Of a stretch of 7,100 nucleotides of DNA, positions 1-6,030 are shown piece after piece. The position numbers and the translations under genes are program-made. The stretch spans positions 1-7,100 of the forward strand of contig JAENXB010000150.1 of assembly GCA_016649785.1 (NCBI GenBank), in the 5' to 3' direction. This DNA is from Flavobacteriaceae bacterium (lineage in GTDB: Bacteria > Bacteroidota > Bacteroidia > Flavobacteriales > Flavobacteriaceae). A model generated the notes under the pieces. The model saw only the letters and a program-made list of their open reading frames with translations. It was not told the DNA's origin and did no database searches. The first letter of the stretch is position 1; each line of letters starts with the position of its first letter.

Positions 1-335
1 ATCTAATTGAAGATAAAACCAGGAACTATTTCAGGGATTTATACGATCACGTAATCCAGGTTTCTGAAAACATTGATATTTACAGGGAAATGACACGTGG
101 CCTCATGGAAATGTACATGACAACCATCAGCAACAGGATGAACGAAGTAATGAAGGTGCTCACCATTATTGCCACGATCTTTATTCCGCTCACTTTTATT
201 GCCGGGGTTTATGGGATGAATTTCGAATATATTCCCGAATTGCAATGGAAATACAGCTATTTTGTGCTTTGGGGAATTATGATCGTCGTATTTCTTTTAA
301 TGCTTTATTATTTCAGAAGAAAAAAATGGTTGTAA
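1..335 (+). CDS. corA: CorA-family magnesium/cobalt channel, C-terminal fragment (5' end outside window)
   Basis: This is the last ~110 residues of a CorA-type divalent cation channel; the frame is open from base 3 to the TAA at 333-335. CorA proteins are inner-membrane homopentamers that admit Mg2+ (also Co2+/Ni2+). The fragment starts in the long pore-lining helix. It continues into TM1, which ends in the family signature Tyr-Gly-Met-Asn-Phe (GMN at 213-221). A short acidic periplasmic loop follows, then TM2 and a basic tail (RRKKWL), which is the standard CorA ending. The Met at base 90 is internal: the open frame upstream is still CorA-like, so the gene begins before the window. The family call is firm because of the GMN motif and two-TM topology. 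The transported ion cannot be told from this fragment. Confidence 0.93.
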   Translation, partial: LIEDKTRNYFRDLYDHVIQVSENIDIYREMTRGLMEMYMTTISNRMNEVMKVLTIIATIFIPLTFIAGVYGMNFEYIPELQWKYSYFVLWGIMIVVFLLMLYYFRRKKWL

Positions 336-349
336 ATTGTAATCCTAAA

Positions 350-357
350 TATTTTTT
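350..357 (+). promoter_or_regulatory. Weak Bacteroidota-type promoter candidate upstream of the lactonase gene
   Basis: TATTTTTT at 350-357 matches the Bacteroidota -7 box TAnnTTTG except at the last base. It is preceded 17 bases upstream by a TTG (330-332) that lies over the corA stop region. It sits about 70 bases before the ATG at 428. The region is so AT-rich that such a match can arise by chance. No other promoter-like pair is better in the 336-427 gap. This is an inference only. Confidence 0.18.
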
Positions 358-386
358 AAAAAACTGAAGATTTCATCTCCGGGCAA

Positions 387-420
387 ACAATTTAAAATTC
401 AAAATTCAAAATTTAAAAAA
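387..420. repeat. Short AAAATTC heptad tandem repeat just before the lactonase start
   Basis: Two exact copies of AAAATTC (394-400 and 401-407) are followed by a third, AAAATTT (408-414), and an A-run, ending 8 bases before the ATG at 428. The tract lies where a ribosome-binding region would be. No Shine-Dalgarno sequence is present, as is usual in this phylum, where A-rich leaders support initiation. It may be a slippage-prone tandem repeat or part of a dispersed intergenic repeat; the sequence alone does not separate these. Confidence 0.6.
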
Positions 421-427
421 AGATCCA

Positions 428-1579
428 ATGAAATTAAATTTTACAAAATTATCCATAATATTATTGTTTGCCAGTTTTTCCTGTGGACGGAATTCAGGTG
501 AAAACAAGAATACAGAAGAAGTTAGCTTAAACACAATTTACACCGGGACTTACACTAAAAAAGAAGCATTTGTGAACGGTCAGGCCGATGGAATTTATAC
601 TTTGTATCAAAATCCTGAAAATGGCAGCCTTAAATTTGGCGCCACTGTTGCAAAGATCATCAATCCTTCTTTTGTAAAGGTTTCAAAAGACAATAAATAT
701 TTATATGCCGTGAGTGAATTGGGTACAAATGATGCCGCGAGCGGATTTATTTATTCGTATAAAATTAATCCCGATCACAGTCTCACCGAAACCGGAAAAC
801 TATCTACTGAAAGTTATGCTCCTTGTCATATCGCAATGGATCAAACCGGTGAGTTTGTTTTTGTTTCAAATTACGTGGGCGGGGTGGTAGTTGTCTATAA
901 AAAGAATGCAGATGGCAGCCTTGAAAAAAAGCAAAAGATCAACCTGGACAATCCGGAAAGCTCCAATGCACATTCCGTAAGCATTTCAGCAAATAATAAA
1001 CACGCCTATATAGCCGATCTGGGAAATGATAAGATCCGGATATTTGATTTTGACGTGGAAAAAGGACTATTAACTCTCAACAAACAACCATTTGTAGCAC
1101 TTGAAAAAGGCGCAGGACCAAGACATTTTACATTTTCAAAAGATGATAAAACTGCTTATTCTATCAATGAATTAAACAGTAGTATCAGCGTTTTTGGGAT
1201 AAATGAAACCGGGGGGTTACAATTAATTCAAAATATATCTTCACTTCCAGATGATTTTACCGATAAAAACTTTGCCGCCGAAATTCAATTACATCCTTCA
1301 GGAAAGTTCCTGTACGCTTCCAATCGTGGTCACAACAGTATTGCAGCTTTCAAAATTGATGAAAATTCGGGAAAATTGGAAGGTATAGGTTACACATCAA
1401 CCCAGGGAAAAAACCCCCGAAATTTTGCGCTTTCCCCTGATGGTTCTTATCTATATGCAGCAAATCAGGATACCAATACTATTTCAATCTTTAAAATTAA
1501 TCCCGAAAACGGAGAACTAACCAGGCATTTGAAACCTCTGGAGGTAAAAACCCCGGTTTGTATTGAATTTATGAATTAA
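428..1579 (+). CDS. 6-phosphogluconolactonase-like seven-bladed beta-propeller lipoprotein
   Basis: This 383-residue protein belongs to the lactonase family (COG2706, PF10282), whose best-known members hydrolyse 6-phosphogluconolactone in the pentose phosphate pathway. Family signatures run through the whole length: an Ala-Pro-Cys-His motif (131-134), His182 followed by SVS, a blade ending in ADLGNDKIRIF, Gly-Ala-Gly-Pro-Arg-His (228-233), a LHPSGKFLYASNR blade (289-300), and NPRNFALSPDG (329-339). Length is normal for the family (about 340-390). The start at 428 gives a lysine-containing, hydrophobic leader ending at Cys19, so it is probably a lipoprotein exported to the periplasm or outer membrane. 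The lipobox is loose (Ser at -3 and -1), as is common in this phylum. That location does not fit a cytosolic pentose-phosphate enzyme, so the real substrate may be another lactone or sugar acid. The gene stands alone on this strand and its stop overlaps the convergent neighbour. The family is certain; the reaction is not. Confidence 0.88.
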   Translation: MKLNFTKLSIILLFASFSCGRNSGENKNTEEVSLNTIYTGTYTKKEAFVNGQADGIYTLYQNPENGSLKFGATVAKIINPSFVKVSKDNKYLYAVSELGTNDAASGFIYSYKINPDHSLTETGKLSTESYAPCHIAMDQTGEFVFVSNYVGGVVVVYKKNADGSLEKKQKINLDNPESSNAHSVSISANNKHAYIADLGNDKIRIFDFDVEKGLLTLNKQPFVALEKGAGPRHFTFSKDDKTAYSINELNSSISVFGINETGGLQLIQNISSLPDDFTDKNFAAEIQLHPSGKFLYASNRGHNSIAAFKIDENSGKLEGIGYTSTQGKNPRNFALSPDGSYLYAANQDTNTISIFKINPENGELTRHLKPLEVKTPVCIEFMN

Positions 1580-1588
1580 ACGGGTTTT
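1547..1588. terminator. Possible bidirectional terminator hairpin across convergent gene ends
   Basis: AAAACCC (1547-1553) pairs with GGGTTTT (1582-1588) around a 28-base AT-rich loop containing the shared TTAA stop. On each strand the G-run is followed by four or five T residues, so the same stem could end transcripts from both sides. The stem is short and the loop long, so this is a weak candidate. There is no intergenic space for a terminator between these two genes, so any terminator must lie inside coding sequence. Confidence 0.25.
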
Positions 1589-2496
1589 ACTTCCTGCACA
1601 ACAAAAAATCCATCGTTTCCCTGTGCCTGATACAACGGCATAAAAACGAAGGCATTCCAGGTACTTTTAATTTCTTCTCCGTTTTGAATGGCGAGTAATT
1701 GACCTTTTTTGATTTTCTGAAAATTCTCAAAACCCGGTTCCATCTTAAATTTATCTCCTTCATTTAAACCGTGCCTATGAAGGATCTCAAAGGTTTTTTG
1801 GTCTGGCGCGTTTATTTCCGAAAATTTTTTCACGCATTCCGGATAGCAGGAAATTTTATTTAAATCCAGCTTACAAGCTTCTTTTAATGCAAGCCAGATC
1901 ATCCCTTCGTGATTTTCAATGGAGGCTTTATCGGTGTGTTGTCCGGCTTCAAAAACAAAACCTGTAAGCCCGGTCCGACTTAAATAATGGTCTATGCAGC
2001 CATATACAATATCGCTGAATCCGCGGATAATATAGGTGGGAAAATGATGGGCCCAACTGTCATTGTCATTTACTTCCTGAACCGAAATATAGGGAAGGCT
2101 CGCGGAAGAAGTGGTGTGGCAATCTAAAAAATAAGGTTTTGTAAAATCCTTTTCAGGGTACTGCTGCAGAACTTCAATTATCTCGTGCATTTCCTTTTGC
2201 TCATGGGTTTCCTTTTTCCCTTTCCCGATGTTTTCTTCAGTCCAGGTGCGGTTCAGGTCTTCATCTATATATCTCTTATTATGGTTAAGAGCCTCCTTAT
2301 TTCCGGCAACACCAATAATGATTCCATCAATTTCTGGTTTGGATTTCTGAAGTTCCTCAAATACTTTTTGCAGGGCTTTTACTCCGCTGGGTTCATTTCC
2401 ATGTATCCCGGCTGTTACAAAAAGTAACGGGCCTTTTTTGTTACTCGTATATTTCCCTATAATCCTTGGGATTTTTTCCATTTCTTCTATCGTCAT
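1576..2496 (-). CDS. AstE/AspA-family zinc amidohydrolase (succinylglutamate desuccinylase/aspartoacylase-like)
   Basis: This 306-residue protein of the M14-like AstE/AspA family hydrolyses an N-acyl amino acid or peptide amide bond using one zinc ion. Visible active-site elements, in order, are His32-Gly-Asn-Glu35 (first two zinc ligands), Asp80-Leu-Asn-Arg83 (substrate carboxylate binding), Asp125-Cys-His127 (third zinc ligand), and Glu183 in FEAGQH (general base). All key residues are present, so the enzyme should be active. Family members act on succinylglutamate, N-acetylaspartate or other acylated amino acids; no arginine-succinyltransferase pathway gene is in the window, so the substrate is unknown. 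The start is taken at Met1 (2494-2496). Met6 is an alternative that would lose only five residues. Upstream is an A-rich leader without Shine-Dalgarno. The gene lies on the same strand as the ATP-grasp/DUF1704 pair but is separated from it by 311 bases holding an inverted-repeat element, so cotranscription is doubtful. Its stop overlaps that of the convergent lactonase gene. Confidence 0.88.
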   Translation of the reverse strand: MTIEEMEKIPRIIGKYTSNKKGPLLFVTAGIHGNEPSGVKALQKVFEELQKSKPEIDGIIIGVAGNKEALNHNKRYIDEDLNRTWTEENIGKGKKETHEQKEMHEIIEVLQQYPEKDFTKPYFLDCHTTSSASLPYISVQEVNDNDSWAHHFPTYIIRGFSDIVYGCIDHYLSRTGLTGFVFEAGQHTDKASIENHEGMIWLALKEACKLDLNKISCYPECVKKFSEINAPDQKTFEILHRHGLNEGDKFKMEPGFENFQKIKKGQLLAIQNGEEIKSTWNAFVFMPLYQAQGNDGFFVVQEVKPV

Positions 2497-2807
2497 TTAA
2501 AGGTTTTTAAAATGAATGGTTCTGTTTTATAATATTGTGGAAAAAACAACATCTTTAACCGCAAAGGCCGCCAAGTTTCCGCAAAGATCGCGAAGCCATA
2601 CATTCCATTAATACTTCCATAAAATAGCTCAGTCCAAATGCTCAATGTCTTGAATAATTAAACTGATTGTTTTATTTGTACTTTCATTATAATTATTGTC
2701 TTTTTCCTTTGTGCACTTGGCGTTCTTAGCGGTTAAAAAATAAAAAGCCAGTAGCGGGCATTATAAGTGGTTTTTGAACTTTCCACGTTCATCTAAAAAC
2801 AAATGAA
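2497..2807. other. Intergenic region (311 bases) without a gene
   Basis: No convincing reading frame, tRNA or structured RNA is seen between the ATP-grasp gene and the AstE-like gene. Most of it is occupied by the inverted-repeat element described separately. The rest is AT-rich spacer and a low-GC stretch next to the ATP-grasp stop. No clear Bacteroidota promoter (TTG then TAnnTTTG) was found on the - strand for the AstE-like gene. Confidence 0.7.
2554..2737. repeat. 184-base element bounded by 23-bp imperfect inverted repeats
   Basis: The left arm (2554-2576) begins TTTAACCGC and ends CGCCAAGT. The reverse complement of the right arm (2715-2737) begins and ends with the same words. By direct comparison 20 of 23 positions match, and a looser match (CAAAG) continues inward. 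The 138-base centre has no reading frame of note. The arms could form a long stem in RNA or cruciform DNA. No target-site duplication is evident at the ends, and no transposase is present. It resembles the GCAAAG-rich intergenic repeats I recall from other flavobacterial genomes, and could be a MITE-like or REP-like dispersed repeat; that family assignment is unverified. Confidence 0.75.
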
Positions 2808-3857
2808 TTAATGCATCGTTGCCAATTCCCTGTTGGAAATTTTATTGCCATATAATCTTTTGTACTCCACTTTTCTTTCTATGGCTTCCATAATGGTATC
2901 GGTGAAATCTGGCAATCCAATTTCATGAAAATGATTCAATCCGCCGGGGCTTAATACATTTATTTCTATTAATTTATCCTTCACTATATCAAGGCCCACA
3001 AAAAATAATCCATCCCTGATGAGTTTGGGTGCGGTAATTTCGATTATCTTTTTCATGGCATCGGTTAACGGGCTGCTATCTGAAGTTGCGCCCTGTGAAA
3101 AATTACTTCTAAATTCACCTTCTCCGCTCACTCTTCGTATAATTCCAAATTGGCCGTCTTTTTCCAATACTTTTCCATTCATTAAAAGCACCCTGATATC
3201 ACCATCTTTTACTGCCGGTAAGTATTCCTGGGCAATCACATATCCTTGTTGGGTAATCGTGGTAATAATTTGATTGAGATTTTTTTCGTTTTTATCAATC
3301 AGATAAACATCTCTGCCGCCGGAACCTTCCAAAGGTTTTAAAACCATCTTGTTTTTATTTTTTTCATAAAAATCAAGAATATCTTCCTTTTTCCTGGTAA
3401 TGATAGAAGCAGGCTTGATGCTGCTTGGTAATTCTTCAAAATAAAGTTTGTCAATAAACGCGTAGGAGAGCGCAAAGGCATCGTTGAGAACCAGGACGCC
3501 CTCCTGTTGAATCATTCGGCCAAAAGCAACTCCTGCCTGCTCAGCCCATTTCCGACCGGATTCTTCTTCAGTTGGATTGTTCCTAATAAAAAGCACATCC
3601 AGCTCTTTCGCTATAATCTTCCTGGTTTTCGCTTTTTTACTTTGAAGTATTTCAAGCAATTCCTGCGGGGTTTCCGGGCTCATGGAATTTGGCACATACG
3701 TGCTGTTAATGCTTATTGATTTATCGTGGGAAAAACCAAAATCGCCAACGCCCATTACATAAACTTCATGCTTTCGCTTGATTGCCTGATGCATTATATA
3801 AATTGTGGTGCCACACTTTTCTGATTCAATACTGTTAACTACGAAACATATTTTCAT
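2808..3857 (-). CDS. GshB-like ATP-grasp ligase (glutathione synthetase homologue)
   Basis: This 349-residue protein is related along its full length to bacterial glutathione synthetase GshB (316 residues in E. coli). ATP-grasp enzymes activate a carboxylate as an acyl phosphate and ligate it to an amine. The N-terminal domain starts in typical style (MKICFVV) and has DVLFIRNNP (87-95), the counterpart of the GshB 'DP' segment. The ATP-grasp core shows Lys174-Pro-Leu-Glu-Gly-Ser-Gly-Gly (nucleotide lysine and glycine loop), LPAVKDGDIRV (213-223), Arg250/Asn252, Asp290 in GLDI, and Glu298-Ile-Asn300 (Mg2+ ligands). All catalytic elements look intact. The segment after the metal site reads SPGGLNHFHE where E. 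coli has SPTCIREIE, so the acceptor may differ. It begins 7 bases after the stop of the DUF1704 gene, so the two are almost surely cotranscribed and translationally linked. No glutamate-cysteine ligase is nearby, so a true glutathione role is not established. Confidence 0.88.
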   Translation of the reverse strand: MKICFVVNSIESEKCGTTIYIMHQAIKRKHEVYVMGVGDFGFSHDKSISINSTYVPNSMSPETPQELLEILQSKKAKTRKIIAKELDVLFIRNNPTEEESGRKWAEQAGVAFGRMIQQEGVLVLNDAFALSYAFIDKLYFEELPSSIKPASIITRKKEDILDFYEKNKNKMVLKPLEGSGGRDVYLIDKNEKNLNQIITTITQQGYVIAQEYLPAVKDGDIRVLLMNGKVLEKDGQFGIIRRVSGEGEFRSNFSQGATSDSSPLTDAMKKIIEITAPKLIRDGLFFVGLDIVKDKLIEINVLSPGGLNHFHEIGLPDFTDTIMEAIERKVEYKRLYGNKISNRELATMH

Positions 3858-3864
3858 TGGTTTA

Positions 3865-5706
3865 TCATTTTTGAAAGGGGCAAACCCTTTCTGATTTTAT
3901 TCTTAAGTTGACGGATTCATGTTCCAGATATCGGGGTTTTAATACCGGTTTTTTTAAAATATTGCGTTGCGTGAGTTCGTTGATCACATCCAGATGTTTT
4001 AGGGCAAATTTCCCGGCCAGCAAGGCTTCCAATTCTCCATCGTTTTCAAGATATTCTTTAAGTTCCACCAGCCCTTTTAAGTAAATAGTATCTTTTAGAA
4101 ACCCGCCGCCCTGCAACATTCGGGAGGTGATGTTGAAAGCCCGTTCCTTAGAAAACCCGTATTCCCGGAACAACATATTAAAAATGCTTTTAAAATCGGC
4201 ACCTTCAAGAAGTGCTGCTCCGGCAATCACACGTCCTGCCAATATTCGCAATCTGTTGGCAGTAAGTCCGCCAACAAGATATTCTGCAAGCACCGCGATT
4301 CCTTCCTGAAGAGGGTCATAATCGGCTAAACCAACCGACAATTGGCTTAAAGGTTGTTGCTTCCCGTTGTGAAAAGTGAGCACATGAGTGCCAATTTCGT
4401 GCTGAATAAGTGCGTTGGCCTCGGTACGGCCCATTTTATAATCGGCAGGAATATAGAGCTCGCCCCGGGAAACCATCAGGATGTTTACATCATTTCTGAT
4501 ATGGACTTTACTTTTAAATCCAGGATCCTGAGACTGAAAGTATTCAAATTCCTTCCTGGCCAAAGTGCTAAATTCCAGCGCATTCATTAAATCAGCTTCA
4601 TTTTCGGCAATTTGTTCAGGTACTTTTTCCAATATTCCCCTGGCTTCAGCCTTTAAGGTGTTTTCAACTCCCTTGTAAAGCCGGATGCTGCTATAGAGAA
4701 AATTCGAGGTTCCCCGTTCGTTCAGCATCGTAATTTGCTGATCAAGTTCTTCGCGTTTCTCGCTAAACAAATAAGAAAGTGCGGGATCGTCTATTTCATC
4801 AATTCTTAAATTATACAGTTTACGCTTCAGCAAATCAGGATCTATAGGGAGCAACCTGTAATGATAATCCAATAGGTTTTCAAAATTGCTTTCAAAAAAT
4901 TCCTTTTTTATCGCCTGAATATTTACGGGAGCTACCAATAATAGAAATTGATATGAAGATTCTATTTCGGTAAGTTGTTTATCTATTTTAAAAACTTCCT
5001 CGTGAATCTTTCTTTTTCCCAGGGCATAATAACTCGCAATCCCCGATGAAGTTTGCACTCTTATAAAATCGAATACGGCTTTATGTATGGCTTTTGAAAA
5101 AAGATTTCGAAATTGGCGGAAAAATACGGGAAATAATTTTCCTTCAGGGCTTCGATAAACCGGGGGAACCTCAATTCCCATCAACAAACCTCCCAAATTT
5201 TTCACCCTTTCAACATCAAGTAGAGCTAATTCGCCTTCGGCTTGCCTGATTTTGGTTTGTTTAATTTCAGTTTCCAAAAGCATCCCGAACCTGGGACTTG
5301 TGATCTTTGAAATTTCAGAACTAAGTATCTCGAGGGTTGTGGGGAGTTTATGCGCCGGAGCTTTAATTATAAATTTCTCACTATCTGCGGGACCGCTATA
5401 AATTTCTAATAATAAATATGAATTAAATTTAGCAGAGAGCATATCTGCCAGGGCATAGAGGAGTTCCTGATAGTTTTCAAATTCTTCATTGCCAATAATT
5501 AGATAAGATGCACCGCTTTTTATGAGCCTTTGGGTACCCACATCTGAATTTTCCGTTTTTTTCCTGTAAATCAACAAAAAAGGCAATTCGTATTCAAGAT
5601 TTAAAAATCCGCCACCGGGCAACACAGAAATTATCCGGTGTTCCCGGTCTAATTCTGTTAAAATTTGTTTAATGGTTTCCGGACTCAATTGGGATGTGAC
5701 CTGCAT
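3865..5706 (-). CDS. DUF1704 / QEGLA-motif zinc metallopeptidase homologue with N-terminal extension
   Basis: This 613-residue protein belongs to the family named DUF1704 (PF08014), 'flavohemoglobin expression-modulating QEGLA motif protein' (TIGR02421) or, in eukaryotes, MATCAP tubulin tyrosine carboxypeptidase. The C-terminal two-thirds carries the family hallmarks: RGTSNFLYSSIRLYKG (331-346), a gluzincin-like His436-Glu437-x3-His441, Gln467-Glu468-Gly-Ile-Ala (the QEGLA motif, Glu468 being a candidate third zinc ligand), and GGGFLKD (533-539). The predicted activity is zinc-dependent removal of a C-terminal residue or peptide bond cleavage; this is inferred from the eukaryotic relatives. 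The N-terminal ~190 residues form an added region with LPGGGFLNLEYELPFLLIYR (29-48), which I recall from long bacterial members. No signal peptide or membrane segment is seen, so it is cytosolic. It is the first gene of a two-gene unit with the GshB-like ligase. The start at 5704-5706 follows a very A/T-rich leader. The family call is strong; the biological substrate is unknown. Confidence 0.88.
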   Translation of the reverse strand: MQVTSQLSPETIKQILTELDREHRIISVLPGGGFLNLEYELPFLLIYRKKTENSDVGTQRLIKSGASYLIIGNEEFENYQELLYALADMLSAKFNSYLLLEIYSGPADSEKFIIKAPAHKLPTTLEILSSEISKITSPRFGMLLETEIKQTKIRQAEGELALLDVERVKNLGGLLMGIEVPPVYRSPEGKLFPVFFRQFRNLFSKAIHKAVFDFIRVQTSSGIASYYALGKRKIHEEVFKIDKQLTEIESSYQFLLLVAPVNIQAIKKEFFESNFENLLDYHYRLLPIDPDLLKRKLYNLRIDEIDDPALSYLFSEKREELDQQITMLNERGTSNFLYSSIRLYKGVENTLKAEARGILEKVPEQIAENEADLMNALEFSTLARKEFEYFQSQDPGFKSKVHIRNDVNILMVSRGELYIPADYKMGRTEANALIQHEIGTHVLTFHNGKQQPLSQLSVGLADYDPLQEGIAVLAEYLVGGLTANRLRILAGRVIAGAALLEGADFKSIFNMLFREYGFSKERAFNITSRMLQGGGFLKDTIYLKGLVELKEYLENDGELEALLAGKFALKHLDVINELTQRNILKKPVLKPRYLEHESVNLRIKSERVCPFQK

Positions 5707-6022
5707 TTTTCTTTAAAATATTTAAGTATTTACAAATTGATTGTTAATCATATATCTTATCTAAAAGACTGACATCAACGATTTTATAGCAGTTACTTGA
5801 ATTTTAATGTTGAAGCGATCACCTGAACAATTATGGTAAATTTAAATATTAAAGTCGGTGCATAACCACATTCTACAGGGTTTGGGTTTTATTTAGGAAA
5901 TAAGGGGATCAAGAACAATTGTTGTGAACTCAGCATAATATGAGGTGCTTTTTTTCTTTCATACTTTTTACAATCTCCAAATGAACCACTTTTCCGATTT
6001 TATAAAAATGTGGAATTTAATT
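5707..6022. other. Intergenic region (316 bases) presumed to hold the DUF1704-ligase promoter
   Basis: No gene is seen here on either strand. Both flanking genes are on the - strand, so the DUF1704-ligase promoter should lie in this stretch, but no clean TTG/TAnnTTTG pair was found. The nearest -7-like match reads TCAATTTG on the - strand (5733-5740), lacking a partner at normal spacing. A perfect 10-bp palindrome, AACAATTGTT (5914-5923), and a second GAACAATT word (5825-5832) are the only marked sites. Confidence 0.6.
5914..5923. promoter_or_regulatory. AACAATTGTT palindrome, possible regulator-binding site
   Basis: A perfect 10-bp palindrome lies about 208 bases upstream of the DUF1704 start codon. 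The word GAACAATT that covers its left part (5913-5920) recurs in the same direction at 5825-5832. A palindrome this short and AT-rich can occur by chance, so a role as an operator is speculative. Confidence 0.2.
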
Positions 6023-6030
6023 TTATTCCA
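6004..6030 (-). terminator. Candidate intrinsic terminator of the LTA-synthase-like gene
   Basis: TGGAAT (6011-6016) and ATTCCA (6025-6030) form a perfect 6-bp stem with an 8-base loop that overlaps the stop codon at 6023-6025. Read on the - strand, the stem is followed within three bases by five T residues (6004-6008). The position is right for transcription ending after this gene. The stem is AT-rich and short, so the strength is uncertain. Confidence 0.35.

Noticed and set aside
352..363. TTTTTTAAAAAA palindrome as a corA terminator
   Set aside because: It is an A/T-only palindrome with no loop and no following T-run, so it cannot act as a standard intrinsic terminator.
2185..2427. 80-codon + strand open frame inside the AstE-like gene
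   Set aside because: It is the antisense shadow of a gene with complete active-site motifs, and its translation resembles no family I recognise.
2735..2760. Possible terminator after the ATP-grasp gene (GCC/GGC stem followed by T-rich tract on the - strand)
   Set aside because: The stem is only three base pairs; the T-rich tract is real but overlaps the inverted-repeat arm, and low-complexity AT sequence is common here.
5733..5740. TCAATTTG on the - strand as the -7 box of the DUF1704 operon
   Set aside because: It differs from TAnnTTTG at the second base and there is no TTG partner at normal spacing upstream.
5932..5955. AGCA/TGCT hairpin followed by seven T residues on the + strand
   Set aside because: The stem is four base pairs with a 10-base loop, and there is no + strand gene upstream for it to terminate.
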